Part shown: in pieces, positions 8,689-18,705 of the stretch
How the letters are laid out: every line of letters starts with the position of its first letter
Numbering within the stretch: the first letter of the stretch is position 1
DNA from: Bacillus thuringiensis
GTDB taxonomy: Bacteria; Bacillota; Bacilli; Bacillales; Bacillaceae_G
Direction of reading: 5' to 3'
Length of the DNA: 64,000 nucleotides
Assembly: GCF_014932895.1 (NCBI RefSeq)
Contig: NZ_JACYOF010000002.1
Coordinates: 620,001-684,000, forward strand
The notes under the pieces: generated by a model
Seen by the model: only the letters and a program-made list of their open reading frames with translations
What the model was told of the DNA's origin: nothing
Databases searched by the model: none
Position numbers and translations under genes: made by a program

Positions 8689-9951
8689 TTATGAAAAATC
8701 CTCTAAATTATATAACAACTCTTCAATATGAATTTGTGTCGGGTCTAGTTGTAATAACTGGGTAAATACTTCTTTTGCCTCTTTTCGTTTTCCTTCTTCC
8801 AATAAGAAATAACCGTACTCTTCCAAGAAGTCTGGATGATTCTTAAAAGAAGTATATGCACTTTCATAGTGTTTTAATGCATCCGAATACATTTCTAATT
8901 GTTTTTTTGCATACGCAAGATCCCAAAGTAATTGTGTATCTGGCTCTCCGCTATCAATAGCACGCTCTACAACTGTAATTAACTCTTCATACTTTTCTTG
9001 TTCTTTTAGGATATACGCATATTTTAATGTTGCACCTAAATGTCCTGGATCTAACTCAAGTGCTTTTTGAAGCACTTCCTCTGCTTCCGCTACTTTTCCT
9101 AATTTCGCCGCTATGTTCGCTAATTCTACATAAAACGGAACAGAAAGCTCATCTACTTTAATCCCTTCATGAAGTGTTTCATAGCTTTCTTGAAGCATTC
9201 CTTCTTTTTCATAGCTTTTCGCTAAATACATGTACAGCGATGCGTATTCAGGATCTAATTCTTTTAATTCTTTCCAAGCGCCAATTGCTCTTTGATATTC
9301 TTCCCCTTGGTATAATGTGAAAGCATATCCAAATAATGAGTGAATATCCTTTTGCTCCTCTAAGCCTACTTCATAATAAGATATTGCCTCTTCCCAGTTT
9401 CCAATCGCACTTAACGTTTCTGCGAGACGAAGCGCAATGACAACACCACCCATTACTTTATGTTCTGCTAATAGCGACTCGTAATGAGTAATTGCCTTTT
9501 GTTCTTCACCTTTACTACTATATAATTCTGCTAATCCAAACGTAATAACAGGTTCGTCAGGCATCATTTCTTTCGCCTTTAATAGTTTTTGCTCTGCTAC
9601 ATCATCAAAACCTTGCATTTGGAATAAGTCCGCAACAAGTAATAACGATTGAACATATAAATCATCATTTTCTGGAATATCATGAAGTACTTCAATTGCT
9701 TCATCTTCTTTGTCTAGATCAATATATAATTCTGCTAAAAATATCGTGAATTCACTTTCTTCCGGATATAGCAATCGTAAGTCTTCTGTAATAGCTAGCG
9801 CCTCATCCGTAAATCCAAGTGTATGATAATAACGAGCGATATCATACTTCTCTTCATCATTCGCAATTTGTAATTGTTCTTTTAATAATTGTAATCCTTT
9901 TTCCGCTTCACCATTTTCAATATATGAAACAGCTTGTTCAAACTTTTGCAT
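8689..9951 (-). CDS. ypiA: Tetratricopeptide-repeat protein YpiA
   Basis: A 420-residue soluble protein made almost wholly of TPR-type helix pairs (for example EEAISYYEVGLEEQKDIHSL, AEEVLQKALELDPGHLGATL, LKHYESAYTSFKNHPDF). TPR arrays bind other proteins; the partner is unknown. Start ATG follows AAGGAGACG. It is followed by ypiB after 73 bases, and a good SigA promoter is at 9996-10024. In B. subtilis ypiA follows aroE (aroA) and tyrA; here it follows hisC. Confidence 0.9.
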   Translation of the reverse strand: MQKFEQAVSYIENGEAEKGLQLLKEQLQIANDEEKYDIARYYHTLGFTDEALAITEDLRLLYPEESEFTIFLAELYIDLDKEDEAIEVLHDIPENDDLYVQSLLLVADLFQMQGFDDVAEQKLLKAKEMMPDEPVITFGLAELYSSKGEEQKAITHYESLLAEHKVMGGVVIALRLAETLSAIGNWEEAISYYEVGLEEQKDIHSLFGYAFTLYQGEEYQRAIGAWKELKELDPEYASLYMYLAKSYEKEGMLQESYETLHEGIKVDELSVPFYVELANIAAKLGKVAEAEEVLQKALELDPGHLGATLKYAYILKEQEKYEELITVVERAIDSGEPDTQLLWDLAYAKKQLEMYSDALKHYESAYTSFKNHPDFLEEYGYFLLEEGKRKEAKEVFTQLLQLDPTQIHIEELLYNLEDFS

Positions 9952-9995
9952 AAACGTCTCCTTTAATTCTAAAAAATATTCTCTTCTGTTTATTT

Positions 9996-10024
9996 ATCAT
10001 AAGCAACTAGGTGTAAGAACGCAA
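9996..10024 (-). promoter_or_regulatory. Predicted SigA promoter of ypiA-ypiB
   Basis: Minus-strand TTGCGT (10019-10024) and TATGAT (9996-10001) with a 17-base spacer, 45 bases upstream of the ypiA start codon. Confidence 0.6.
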
Positions 10025-10233
10025 CCTTTAGAATGAGCATGCTTCTTCTTGTACTTTCACTTATAACGATTCGAATATGACACCGATACCGCATCGCTAT
10101 TTTCTATTGTAACGTTTTCTTTCATGACCGCGCAAATAACTTCCCTTATCAATTATTAAGTCCCACAAATCGCACTGTACAGGTCAGCTTCTCTTTTTAA
10201 ACCGGGAATCTGACCACATATAAATAGTGGGAT

Positions 10234-10260
10234 AAAAAAGGCTCCTATAATAGGAGCCTT
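10234..10260 (-). terminator. Terminator of the aroF-aroB-hisC transcript
   Basis: Perfect 10-bp stem AAGGCTCCTA / TAGGAGCCTT with a 3-base loop and a T run on the minus strand, just after the hisC stop codon. Confidence 0.9.
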
Positions 10261-10269
10261 CACAATTTC

Positions 10270-11382
10270 TTAAGAGTATGTTTCTTCTTTCTGTACTTGC
10301 TCATTTACAAGCTCTTTCAATAATTCTATAATTTCATCATTTTCTTCTTTCAAACCAACAGTAATACGAATGCCATCATTTATACCAAATGCGGCACCAG
10401 AACGAACAATGTATCCTTTTTTCATTAATCGTTCGAAAGCTTCATTACCAGGAATGCCAAGTTTTAAGAAAATGAAATTTGTTTGAGACGGATAATAGAA
10501 TACGTTATATTCCTTACAAAATGCATAATATTGATTTAATCCTTCTTCATTCTTTTTCACACATTCTTGTAAAAAGGCTTGATCTTCTAATGCAGCGAGT
10601 GCCACAGCTTGGGCTACAGTCGATGTATTGAATGGTAACCTCGCTACTTCTAGCTGCCCGATTAACTTCGCATTACCAACCGCATATCCGATACGAAAAG
10701 CAGCTAAACCATATGCTTTTGAAAACGTGCGTAAAACCATAAGATTTTCATACTCTTTAAGAAGTGGTAATGTTTGCGGATAGTCTTCTGCTCCCGCATA
10801 TTCATAATATGCTTCGTCCATAATAACGAGCGCTGACTTAGGTACCGATTCTAAAAATGAAAGTAATTTTTGTTTCTCTACATATGTACCTGTTGGATTA
10901 TTCGGATTACAAATCCATACAATCTTCGTTTTGTCATCTACTTGCTGTAACATTGCATCTAAATCATGAATTCCATCTTTAAGTGGTACTTCCCGAACTT
11001 CTGCTCCTTCAATCACAGCATGATGATGATATTGAGAGAACGTAGGATTTGCCATTACAATATTTGTTCCTTCATGTAGTAATGCACGGCTAATCATTTG
11101 AATGACTTCATCTAACCCACTACCAAATAACAGTTGTTCCGCTTTTACACTTAAATGCTCTGCTACTTTCGTTCGAAGTTCAAAGGCATATCCGTCCGGA
11201 TAAAGGGCGTATTGACTTGCTAACGAAGTTAACGCTTCTGTCACACGTGTAGAGCAACCGAATGGATTTTCGTTTGATGCTAATTTCACAATTTTTGATA
11301 ATCCATATTCCCTTTTTACTTCTTCAATATTTTTCCCAGGTACATATGCTCTCAAAGTTAACAATTGCTCTTTCACTCTCAT
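10270..11382 (-). CDS. hisC: Histidinol-phosphate aminotransferase
   Basis: A 370-residue PLP-dependent aminotransferase, fold type I. It shows the SNENPFG substrate-binding segment, NPNNPTG, DEAYYEY and the PLP-lysine motif TFSKAYGLAAFRIGY. In Bacillus HisC makes histidinol phosphate and also acts in Tyr/Phe synthesis, which fits its place after aroF-aroB. The ATG at 11382 (MRVKEQLL) behind GGGGGAAG is chosen over a 19-codon upstream extension. Confidence 0.93.
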   Translation of the reverse strand: MRVKEQLLTLRAYVPGKNIEEVKREYGLSKIVKLASNENPFGCSTRVTEALTSLASQYALYPDGYAFELRTKVAEHLSVKAEQLLFGSGLDEVIQMISRALLHEGTNIVMANPTFSQYHHHAVIEGAEVREVPLKDGIHDLDAMLQQVDDKTKIVWICNPNNPTGTYVEKQKLLSFLESVPKSALVIMDEAYYEYAGAEDYPQTLPLLKEYENLMVLRTFSKAYGLAAFRIGYAVGNAKLIGQLEVARLPFNTSTVAQAVALAALEDQAFLQECVKKNEEGLNQYYAFCKEYNVFYYPSQTNFIFLKLGIPGNEAFERLMKKGYIVRSGAAFGINDGIRITVGLKEENDEIIELLKELVNEQVQKEETYS

Positions 11383-11513
11383 TTCGCTTCCCCCAGTCAT
11401 TTTATTCAATTCGATTACAGTATAATTATAGCCCCTCACTGCAATCTTTTATCATAACCGTCACTATTACGAGAATACATCTAAATCAGCACTTCATACC
11501 TCTTTACTATTCT

Positions 11514-12599
11514 TTAAACCATATCCTTTTGAAATGCCTCTAACGCAATATGAACAGTCTCATCTGAAATAGATACGACATTCACTACCCCATATTCCTG
11601 CATAAGCACCATATGAATTGTTCCTGCATTTGCTTTCTTATCTTGTTTCATCAATTGAACGAGGCGCTCTACATTCAAATCGCTTGGCATTTTTGGATAA
11701 CCGTAATTCAAGAACCACTGCTTCATTTTTTCATAGGCAAGATCAACCTTGTACACTTGTTCACTTAAGAATATGGCAAATAACATTCCAACCGCCACTC
11801 CGTCACCGTGCGTAATATTTCCATATCCAAGCTCTTTTTCAAGAGCGTGTCCTAATGTATGGCCAAAGTTTAAATGGGCACGTACACCTTTTTCTGTTTC
11901 ATCTTGCGACACAATTTTCGCTTTTACTGGAATCGCCTTCGTTAATATATAAATTAACTTCTCATCGCGAAGATCTGTTAATGTTTGCACTTTTTCTTTT
12001 AACCAACGATACAGCTCAACATTACCAATAAGAGCATGCTTTATCACTTCTGCAAAACCTGAACGCCACTCTTTTTCAGGAAGAGAATGTAAAAATGGTG
12101 TGTGATATACAACTGCTTCTGGCTGATGGAATGCACCGATCATATTTTTCCCTAACGGATGGTTAATTGCTACTTTCCCGCCTACTGCGCTATCATGAGC
12201 TAATAAAGTCGTTGGAACCTGAACAAAGCGAATACCACGCATAAACGACGCGGCAACAAAACCAGCCAAGTCCCCAATCATTCCGCCTCCAAGTGCGATA
12301 ATTAAAGAGTTTCTATCTAATTTATTTTCAAGAGCTGACGTATGAGCCGCATAGAAATTTTCAAAAGACTTCTCTTTTTCACCGCTCGGTACAACGAATG
12401 AAAATACTTTTTGTTCTACTTGTAATGCATTAACAACTGTCTGTAAATGTAAAGCTGCAACGGCTTCATCTGAAATGATCATTACGTTAGACACAGCCGG
12501 CTGCATATTTTGAACGATCGTTGCCAAATATGACAATGCCTCTTTCCCAACATGTACATCATATTCTTTTGATTTCGTTTGAATATGTATGTTTCCCAT
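11514..12599 (-). CDS. aroB: 3-Dehydroquinate synthase
   Basis: A 361-residue enzyme of the shikimate pathway that cyclises DAHP to 3-dehydroquinate using NAD and a divalent metal. Visible motifs are PSGEKEKS, GGGMIGDLAGFVAASFMRG, the VPTTLLAHDSAVGGK segment and HGDGVAVGM with the metal His; LNFGHTLGHALE supplies further ligands. Its ATG overlaps the aroF stop codon by one base (TAATG), so translation is probably coupled. Confidence 0.96.
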   Translation of the reverse strand: MGNIHIQTKSKEYDVHVGKEALSYLATIVQNMQPAVSNVMIISDEAVAALHLQTVVNALQVEQKVFSFVVPSGEKEKSFENFYAAHTSALENKLDRNSLIIALGGGMIGDLAGFVAASFMRGIRFVQVPTTLLAHDSAVGGKVAINHPLGKNMIGAFHQPEAVVYHTPFLHSLPEKEWRSGFAEVIKHALIGNVELYRWLKEKVQTLTDLRDEKLIYILTKAIPVKAKIVSQDETEKGVRAHLNFGHTLGHALEKELGYGNITHGDGVAVGMLFAIFLSEQVYKVDLAYEKMKQWFLNYGYPKMPSDLNVERLVQLMKQDKKANAGTIHMVLMQEYGVVNVVSISDETVHIALEAFQKDMV

Positions 12600-13771
12600 T
12601 AAAATCCCCTCGCATATTCATTATGTTTCCCAATATTTTCACGAATAAGGTCCATACGGTCTAACCCAAATTGTTCGATTAAAGCAGTCGCTAATTCCCA
12701 AGCCACAACCGCTTCTGCAACGACACTAGCTGCCGGTACAGCACAACTATCTGAACGTTCAATGCTTGCTGTAAAAGGTTCTTTTGTATCAATATCCACA
12801 CTTTGAAGCGGTTTATATAGTGTAGGTATCGGTTTCATCACACCGCGCACAACAATTGGCATTCCAGTCGTCATGCCACCTTCTAATCCACCTGCATTGT
12901 TCGTTCTTCTTGTATATCCATGTTCCTCATTCCAAAGAATTTCATCATGAACTTCACTTCCCGGTCTGTGTGCTGCTTCAAAACCAATTCCAAGCTCCAC
13001 ACCTTTAAAGGCATTAATACTCATAATTGCAGCTGCTAATTTTGCATCTAGTTTTCGGTCATAATGTACATAGCTACCTACTCCAATTGGCATTCCTTCC
13101 ACAACTACTTCAACGATTCCACCAATTGAATCACCATTTGCCTTTGCATCATCAATTGCTTTCATCATTTGTTTACTAGCTTCGTCATCTAAGCAGCGTA
13201 CAGGTGATGCTTCTGTAATACTTTTTAATTCTTCAATTGAACTATACGTAATCTCCTTTGCTTGTACACCACCAATCTCAATCACATGACCCGCCACTTT
13301 AATACCAAGCTCTACCAAAACTTTTTTAGCAACCGCACCAGCAGCAACACGCACTGTCGTTTCGCGTGCCGAAGAACGTTCAAGTACATTTCTCATATCT
13401 CTATGACCATATTTAATTGCACCATTTAAATCAGCATGTCCAGGCCTTGGTTTTGTCACTTTCCTTTTCATTTCTTTTTCTTCTTGTTCCGTCAAGGGCT
13501 CAGCGCCCATAATTTTTGTCCAATGTGCAAAGTCACGATTTTCAACAACAAGTGTAATGGGAGATCCTAATGTTTCTCCATGTCTAATACCACTGACGAT
13601 TTGAACTTGATCTGTTTCAATTTGCATGCGTCTACCACGCCCATATCCCTTTTGTCTTCTAGCTAACTCTTCATTTATATCATCCGCTACTAGAGGCAAT
13701 CCTGCTGGAACACCTTCCAAAATCGTTGTAAGTTGTGGGCCATGAGATTCACCAGCTGTAATATATCGCAT
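12599..13771 (-). CDS. aroF: Chorismate synthase
   Basis: A 390-residue FMN-dependent enzyme making chorismate from EPSP. The signatures are GESHGPQL near the N-terminus, [20 protein letters not shown] (two conserved positions of the family), and [19 protein letters not shown]. Start ATG follows AGAGGAAT. First gene of aroF-aroB-hisC; in B. subtilis cheR separates it from ndk, but here there is only a bcr1 element, so cheR is missing from this place. Confidence 0.96.
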   Translation of the reverse strand: MRYITAGESHGPQLTTILEGVPAGLPLVADDINEELARRQKGYGRGRRMQIETDQVQIVSGIRHGETLGSPITLVVENRDFAHWTKIMGAEPLTEQEEKEMKRKVTKPRPGHADLNGAIKYGHRDMRNVLERSSARETTVRVAAGAVAKKVLVELGIKVAGHVIEIGGVQAKEITYSSIEELKSITEASPVRCLDDEASKQMMKAIDDAKANGDSIGGIVEVVVEGMPIGVGSYVHYDRKLDAKLAAAIMSINAFKGVELGIGFEAAHRPGSEVHDEILWNEEHGYTRRTNNAGGLEGGMTTGMPIVVRGVMKPIPTLYKPLQSVDIDTKEPFTASIERSDSCAVPAASVVAEAVVAWELATALIEQFGLDRMDLIRENIGKHNEYARGF

Positions 13772-13797
13772 ACGTTATTCCTCTTTTCGCATATGTA

Positions 13798-13949
13798 TTT
13801 ATCCCGCATTAACGGGCAGTAAAACTCCCACCTCAAAATTTGGCTGGAGCAATGAAGTTAGGTGGGAGATCCACTGCCCATAAACGCCCGATTGGTTCAA
13901 CTAATAATCAGTGGGGAGATGCCCCCCATTGATTATAGTTTCACTTTAT
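13798..13949 (+). repeat. bcr1 repeat, copy 2
   Basis: 152 bp bounded by TTTAT (13798-13802 and 13945-13949). It is the most diverged of the full-length copies: the first hairpin reads CCCGCATTAACGGGCAGT, and the end reads GATTATAGTTTCACTTTAT. It lies 26 bases upstream of the aroF start codon, so it displaces or carries the aroF promoter and leader. Confidence 0.88.
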
Positions 13950-14113
13950 CTCACTATATTAAGCAATGATATTATCTTTCATCATTCTAAAAATATTAAA
14001 GTAATTATTTAGTAAATCGACCATACGTTTATTCTCACTTTATACTTTTCGATAGGCCTTTCACTTTACATATCAATATATCATAACAACTCTAACTTCG
14101 TAACTAATTGAAA
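13950..14113. other. A+T-rich intergenic remainder upstream of aroF
   Basis: With bcr1 copy 2 this makes a 433-base gene-free stretch between aroF and ndk. No convincing promoter hexamer pair, small ORF or other repeat was recognised here; the ndk terminator follows. Confidence 0.5.
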
Positions 14114-14157
14114 TAAAAAAAGTGCAAGAAGAATACCCCTATTCTTCTTGCACTTTT
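14114..14157 (-). terminator. Terminator of the ndk transcript
   Basis: Long stem AAAGTGCAAGAAGAATA / TATTCTTCTTGCACTTT with a CCCC loop, T run on the minus strand. Confidence 0.9.
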
Positions 14158-14204
14158 TACTATTATCACAGTGATTAAAGCGTTTACAAATTATTTCAAA
14201 ATAA

Positions 14205-14651
14205 TTAGTAAATCCATTCATTCATTAATTTTGAGTAGTCTACCAATTCTTCTTCCTTAAAGAAAATAGCAATCTCGCGCTCTGCACTTTCTAAAGAATC
14301 AGAACCGTGGATAATGTTTTTCGCAACAGTTACACCGAAATCTCCACGAATTGTTCCAGGAGCAGCTTCATGTGGTCTTGTTTTACCCATCATGTTACGA
14401 GCTGTATCTACTACACCTTCACCTTGCCATACCATTGCGAATACAGGTCCAGATGTAATAAAGTCTACTAGTTCACCAAAGAAAGGTTTTTCTTTATGCT
14501 CACCGTAGTGTTGTCCAGCAATTTCCGGAGTGACTTGCATTAATTTTGCACCAACTAATTGAAAGCCCTTTTTCTCAAAACGAGCTACAATTTCCCCAAT
14601 GAAGGCACGTTGTACACCGTCTGGTTTTACCATTAGAAATGTTTTTTCCAT
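14205..14651 (-). CDS. ndk: Nucleoside diphosphate kinase
   Basis: A 148-residue enzyme that balances NTP pools through a phospho-His intermediate. Seen are [15 protein letters not shown] at the start, NMMGKTRP and the active-site histidine in NIIHGSDS. The ATG at 14651 follows GGAGAG; the 27-codon upstream extension is spurious. It follows the hep-men genes as in B. subtilis. Confidence 0.97.
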   Translation of the reverse strand: MEKTFLMVKPDGVQRAFIGEIVARFEKKGFQLVGAKLMQVTPEIAGQHYGEHKEKPFFGELVDFITSGPVFAMVWQGEGVVDTARNMMGKTRPHEAAPGTIRGDFGVTVAKNIIHGSDSLESAEREIAIFFKEEELVDYSKLMNEWIY

Positions 14652-14775
14652 AAAAAATCTCTCCACTTCTGAATTATGTATGTAATTGTATATCCCCACA
14701 CACATATTAACACCCTTATCACAATTGTGCAATAGTTTTGAAATAGAGAGATTATTTTATTATTTAGAAAAAACA

Positions 14776-15738
14776 CTAAAATTTTCGTTTTCCAATATAC
14801 TTTGCTACATTTTGCAATGCATACTTTGCTTGTCCACGTGGGAGTGGTTTTATTATTTCCAATGCTTTATGTAAATAACGTTCGCTAAACGCAAATGCTT
14901 GATCAATAGCTGCGCTATTTTTCACGGCATCAATAATTTCTTTCATTTCACTCGTCGTTGTATTTTCATGTACCGATGTAATTTTCTTTCGGAGTATTGG
15001 ATCATCCATCGCATATAAAGCAGGAAGCGTAATATTTCCTTGTAGCAAATCACCACCAGCAGGTTTTCCAAGTTTCTCTTCTGTTGAAACGAAATCTAGA
15101 ATGTCATCAATAATTTGATAAGACATTCCTACGAAATAGCCATACCAAAATAGACGATTTACCGTATCACGATTAGCACCAGCAGCAATCGCTCCCAATT
15201 GGCAACTCGCAGCAATTAATAATGCGGTTTTTCGCTTTATTCTTCTTAAATACGTTCTTAAATTTTGGTCATAGTTATATTTATCTTTAATTTGTTCAAT
15301 TTCACCTTTACAGACTTCTAAAATGGTATGTGACAACGCTTGATGCGCCTCTGGAATTTCGATATTTGTTACACATTCAAGAGACTTAGCGAACAGATAG
15401 TCTCCTGTATACATTGCAATACGATCTCCCCATTTCGCATTCACAGTCGCACTACCGCGTCGTAAAAATGCAGCATCAATAACATCATCGTGAACAAGAG
15501 AAGCCATATGAATAAGTTCTAACGCAACAGCGACATGCTTAATTGCGTCTAACTTATAATCTCCAAATTTCCCTGCAAGCAATACAAATACAGGACGAAT
15601 TCGCTTCCCACCAGCTTCAATAAGTTGTAATGCCGCCTCTTCTACTAATGGTTGTTCAGAAGCAACTGTCTTTTTTAATTCTTTTTCTATCACATTAATA
15701 TCCGATCGTAAAAAAGAGTACATAAGTTGTAACTTCAT
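14776..15738 (-). CDS. hepT: Heptaprenyl diphosphate synthase component II
   Basis: A 320-residue trans-prenyl transferase with both aspartate-rich motifs, DDVID (in HMASLVHDDVID) and DDILD (in YQIIDDILDF), and GGKRIRP. With HepS (component I) it makes the C35 side chain of menaquinone-7. The ATG at 15738 follows AAGGTGA; a GTG three codons earlier lies inside that site. Gene order hepS-menG-hepT-ndk is as in B. subtilis. Confidence 0.95.
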   Translation of the reverse strand: MKLQLMYSFLRSDINVIEKELKKTVASEQPLVEEAALQLIEAGGKRIRPVFVLLAGKFGDYKLDAIKHVAVALELIHMASLVHDDVIDAAFLRRGSATVNAKWGDRIAMYTGDYLFAKSLECVTNIEIPEAHQALSHTILEVCKGEIEQIKDKYNYDQNLRTYLRRIKRKTALLIAASCQLGAIAAGANRDTVNRLFWYGYFVGMSYQIIDDILDFVSTEEKLGKPAGGDLLQGNITLPALYAMDDPILRKKITSVHENTTTSEMKEIIDAVKNSAAIDQAFAFSERYLHKALEIIKPLPRGQAKYALQNVAKYIGKRKF

Positions 15739-15769
15739 ATTGTTCACCTTAACCTAAAACTTCTTTTTT

Positions 15770-16483
15770 CTATTTTGATTCTGGTTTAATACCTAAATGC
15801 ATCGCTGCTACCCCAAAAGTAAATGGTTTTACTTGGACACGTTCAAGTCCAGCCTTTTCAAACATATTAGCCAATTCTTTCATCCCTGGGAATGTACTAG
15901 CAGATTCTTGAAGCCATGAATATTCTTTATAACTTTTAGCAAATATCTTTCCAAATAACGGCATGATATATTTAAAGTATAAAATATATCCTTGTCGAAA
16001 ACCAATCATTGTTGGTTGAGAGGTTTCTAAACAGATTACTTTCCCACCTGGTTTTACTACACGCGTCATTTCTTTTAATACGTGCATATAATCCGGTACG
16101 TTTCGTAAACCAAATCCAATCGTTACATAATCAAATATATTATCTTCAAATGGAAGTTCCATTGCATTCCCATGCATAAGTTCTACTTGTTTTAATTGTA
16201 ACGCCTCTACCTTTTGCTTACCGACAGATAGCATGTTTTCACTGAAGTCCAGACCAACAACCTTCCCCTGCTCACCTACCGCTCCAGCTAGCGCTATTGT
16301 CCAATCCGCCGTTCCGCAGCACACATCAAGCGCTTTACTACCTGGTTTTACATCCATAATGCCCATCGTCTCTTTACGCCACGCTTTATGTCTTTGAAAA
16401 CTAATTACAGAATTCATCACATCGTATTTATCAGAGATTTTCTCAAATACATCATGTACTCTTTCTTCTTTTGATTGTTGCAT
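15770..16483 (-). CDS. menG: Demethylmenaquinone methyltransferase
   Basis: A 237-residue SAM-dependent methyltransferase of the UbiE/MenG family that adds the last methyl group in menaquinone synthesis. Motifs: [13 protein letters not shown], the SAM-binding [15 protein letters not shown], and [11 protein letters not shown]. The ATG at 16483, behind GAAGAAGG, is chosen over a TTG six codons upstream. It sits between the two heptaprenyl synthase subunit genes. Confidence 0.96.
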   Translation of the reverse strand: MQQSKEERVHDVFEKISDKYDVMNSVISFQRHKAWRKETMGIMDVKPGSKALDVCCGTADWTIALAGAVGEQGKVVGLDFSENMLSVGKQKVEALQLKQVELMHGNAMELPFEDNIFDYVTIGFGLRNVPDYMHVLKEMTRVVKPGGKVICLETSQPTMIGFRQGYILYFKYIMPLFGKIFAKSYKEYSWLQESASTFPGMKELANMFEKAGLERVQVKPFTFGVAAMHLGIKPESK

Positions 16484-16512
16484 GCTCGTACCTTCTTCCA
16501 ATGTAAAATTGC

Positions 16513-17262
16513 TTATGTCTTCGATTTATCTCTTAATACAGAATTTATTTCATTTATATCTGTATGATCTTCTAAAAATTGTTTTTCTTTCTTTCTCAAT
16601 TCCATCATCCAGCCATTAATAACTTTTTCTGCATCCGCTTCATCCTCGGAAACCTCTTGAACAGCTTGAAACACAGGTGAATGTTGTTTGTCAGCATACA
16701 ATTGACTTTCTTTTTGGAGACGATTTTTTCCTAATACATATGTTATAAATGGCTTCCAATACGATAAATGAAAATGATCACATGTTTTCTGCAGAAGTGC
16801 AGACTCAATCGTTACGACGCTTTTCATTATGTCATCCACCGTTTCATGCACTTTTTGGTATAACATAATTTTATGTTCATTAATCTCTTTGATTCCTTCA
16901 GCAAGCGCACGAATTAAAACAATATCACGATTCATAGATAACAAATAATAATATAACCCACTATAATAATCACCTGCAAGTACTGTTAATTGGCGACGTT
17001 TATGTGATTCAATTGCTTCTTCACCCGCTTTATTTGATACTCTTTCATGCGTATCAAGCGCAATTTGTACAAGCATAATTGTTACTACATAATGCTCAAT
17101 TTGGTCTATATGTAACTTTTCACTTTTTAAAGCACCGTATAACAATGCTATTTTTTCTTCATCAATAAATGGTTCTTCAATATAGTTTATAAAATAAGGA
17201 TGGCGTAATTTCTCCATCAATTTCTCTTTTATACCCGCATACCCTCCGTAGATGTCACACAC
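16513..17262 (-). CDS. hepS: Heptaprenyl diphosphate synthase component I
   Basis: A 249-residue helical protein without Asp-rich motifs, matching the HEPPP synthase subunit 1 family ([36 protein letters not shown]). It is the non-catalytic partner that sets chain length with HepT. The start is a GTG; the resulting N-terminus MCDIYG matches B. subtilis HepS MQDIYG, which supports it although the ribosome-binding site (GGGTGA) is distant. In B. subtilis mtrB lies upstream; here it does not. Confidence 0.9.
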   Translation of the reverse strand: MCDIYGGYAGIKEKLMEKLRHPYFINYIEEPFIDEEKIALLYGALKSEKLHIDQIEHYVVTIMLVQIALDTHERVSNKAGEEAIESHKRRQLTVLAGDYYSGLYYYLLSMNRDIVLIRALAEGIKEINEHKIMLYQKVHETVDDIMKSVVTIESALLQKTCDHFHLSYWKPFITYVLGKNRLQKESQLYADKQHSPVFQAVQEVSEDEADAEKVINGWMMELRKKEKQFLEDHTDINEINSVLRDKSKT

Positions 17263-17412
17263 AAAAAATCACCCTTGTTTTCTAATTCATAAAACTTATT
17301 ATAACACATACATTCTATTTTCTATAACCAAAACTTGGCTACACCTTCCATTCATTTAAGCAATCTTTCTATTCTTACTCTGTCCAACTAAACTATATCA
17401 TTTATTCACTTG

Positions 17413-17446
17413 TAAAAAAAAGAAAAGCAGTTTCCCGCTTTTCTTT
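17413..17446 (-). terminator. Terminator of folE
   Basis: Stem AAGAAAAGC / GCTTTTCTT with T run on the minus strand, overlapping the folE stop codon. It isolates folE from hepS. The 182 bases from folE to hepS contain no mtrB gene. Confidence 0.8.
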
Positions 17447-18014
17447 ACTTCGTTTTAATAAAAGATAAAATTTCACTACGTGCTGCAGCATCATTTTCTA
17501 GCACACCACGTACTGCTGTCGTTACTGTTTTCGCACCTGGCTTTTTCACACCACGCATCGTCATACACATATGTTCTGCTTCTACTACTACCATTACACC
17601 ATGCGGCTCTAGTACTTCCATAATAGAGTTCGCTACTGTTGATGTAATACGTTCTTGCAGTTGTGGTCGACGTGCAATTGTGTCTACAGTACGAGCTAAT
17701 TTGCTTAACCCTGTTACCTTTCCGCCTTGCGGAATATATGCAACATGAGCAACTCCATAGAACGGAACTAGATGATGCTCACACATCGAATAGAATGGTA
17801 TATCTTTTACTAGTACAAGCTCTTCGTGATCTTCTCCGAATACTTTATGCAAGTGCTCCTTCGGATCTTCATGCATACCTGAGAACACTTCTGCGTACAT
17901 TTTCGCAACACGCTTTGGTGTATCAAGTACTCCTTCACGATTTGGGTCATCTCCGATTGCCTCTAAAATAAGGCGTACTGCATGTTCAATTTGTTCTAAA
18001 TTAACTTTTGCCAT
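17445..18014 (-). CDS. folE: GTP cyclohydrolase I
   Basis: A 189-residue enzyme for the first step of folate synthesis (GTP to dihydroneopterin triphosphate). Zinc ligands are in MCEHHLVPF and the later [29 protein letters not shown] is a family hallmark. Start ATG follows GGGAGGG. In B. subtilis (mtrA) it is cotranscribed with mtrB; here it has its own terminator. Confidence 0.96.
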   Translation of the reverse strand: MAKVNLEQIEHAVRLILEAIGDDPNREGVLDTPKRVAKMYAEVFSGMHEDPKEHLHKVFGEDHEELVLVKDIPFYSMCEHHLVPFYGVAHVAYIPQGGKVTGLSKLARTVDTIARRPQLQERITSTVANSIMEVLEPHGVMVVVEAEHMCMTMRGVKKPGAKTVTTAVRGVLENDAAARSEILSFIKTK

Positions 18015-18081
18015 CCGCTAGCCCTCCCGAAAACCTAAAAGTGATACGAACACATTCTAGCATATTTATGTTTTTAAAAGC

Positions 18082-18114
18082 AAAAAGAAGAGTTCCCAAA
18101 AAGGAAACTCTTCT
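18082..18114 (-). terminator. Terminator of hbs
   Basis: Stem GAAGAGTTTCC / GGGAACTCTTC (one mismatch) and a T-rich tail on the minus strand, after the hbs stop codon. Confidence 0.75.
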
Positions 18115-18134
18115 TCCCTGCTAATATGTAAGGA

Positions 18135-18407
18135 TTATTTAACCGCATCTTTTAACGCTTTACCAGGTTTGAATGCAGGTACTTTACTTGCAGCGATTTC
18201 AATCTCCTCACCTGTTTGTGGGTTACGACCTTTACGAGCCGCACGCTCACGAACTTCGAAGTTACCGAATCCGATCAGTTGTACTTTATCACCTTGTTTT
18301 AAAGCTTCTAAGATAGAATCAAAAACAGCGTCTACTGCTTTTGTTGCGTCCTTTTTAGAAAGGGAACTTGCTTCTGCAACAGCATTGATTAAATCTGTCT
18401 TGTTCAT
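18135..18407 (-). CDS. hbs: DNA-binding protein HU
   Basis: A 90-residue nucleoid protein of the HU/IHF family. It begins [12 protein letters not shown] and shows [21 protein letters not shown], the DNA-binding arm signature. The ATG at 18407 follows GGAGGTG; a 27-codon in-frame extension upstream is not translated in homologues. A possible SigA promoter (TTGAAT at 18554-18559, 15-base spacer, TATAAT at 18533-18538) gives a long leader. Confidence 0.97.
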   Translation of the reverse strand: MNKTDLINAVAEASSLSKKDATKAVDAVFDSILEALKQGDKVQLIGFGNFEVRERAARKGRNPQTGEEIEIAASKVPAFKPGKALKDAVK

Positions 18408-18672
18408 GCCATTCACCTCCTCCCAAAGATAAGACTGTATAATGATCATAAAATGAGTCTTACTTTCATTTGTAGGCAATTTTTGCAAATTCTATACTAC
18501 AAAGATGTAGATAAATCATTATCAACGCCTATATTATACGATTCTCCTTTATAATTCAATATTTTTAAGGAAATTGTTACTCTTAAAATGTGAAAATCTG
18601 ATGAAACTTGACAATTTACAACAATGTATTAGATAATGACTGTTTGTTTTGCTATTCCATAAGCAAAAAGAT

Positions 18673-18705
18673 AAAAAATCCCTCTACAATGAGAGGGATT
18701 TTTTC
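18673..18705 (-). terminator. Terminator of spoIVA
   Basis: Stem AAAAATCCCTCT / AGAGGGATTTTT with a short loop, T run on the minus strand, immediately after the spoIVA stop codon. Confidence 0.9.

Larger units (their letters stand above)
9952..10269. other. Gene-free stretch between hisC and ypiA
   Basis: The 318 bases hold the ypiA promoter, a second possible promoter (TTGCGC at 10130-10135, 18-base spacer, TACAAT at 10106-10111) and the hisC terminator. No ORF with a ribosome-binding site was found. In B. subtilis tyrA and aroA occupy this place; no remnant of them is recognisable. Confidence 0.6.

Noticed and set aside
18135..18488. 27-codon N-terminal extension of HU
   Set aside because: The internal ATG has GGAGGTG at the right distance and gives the standard 90-residue HU.
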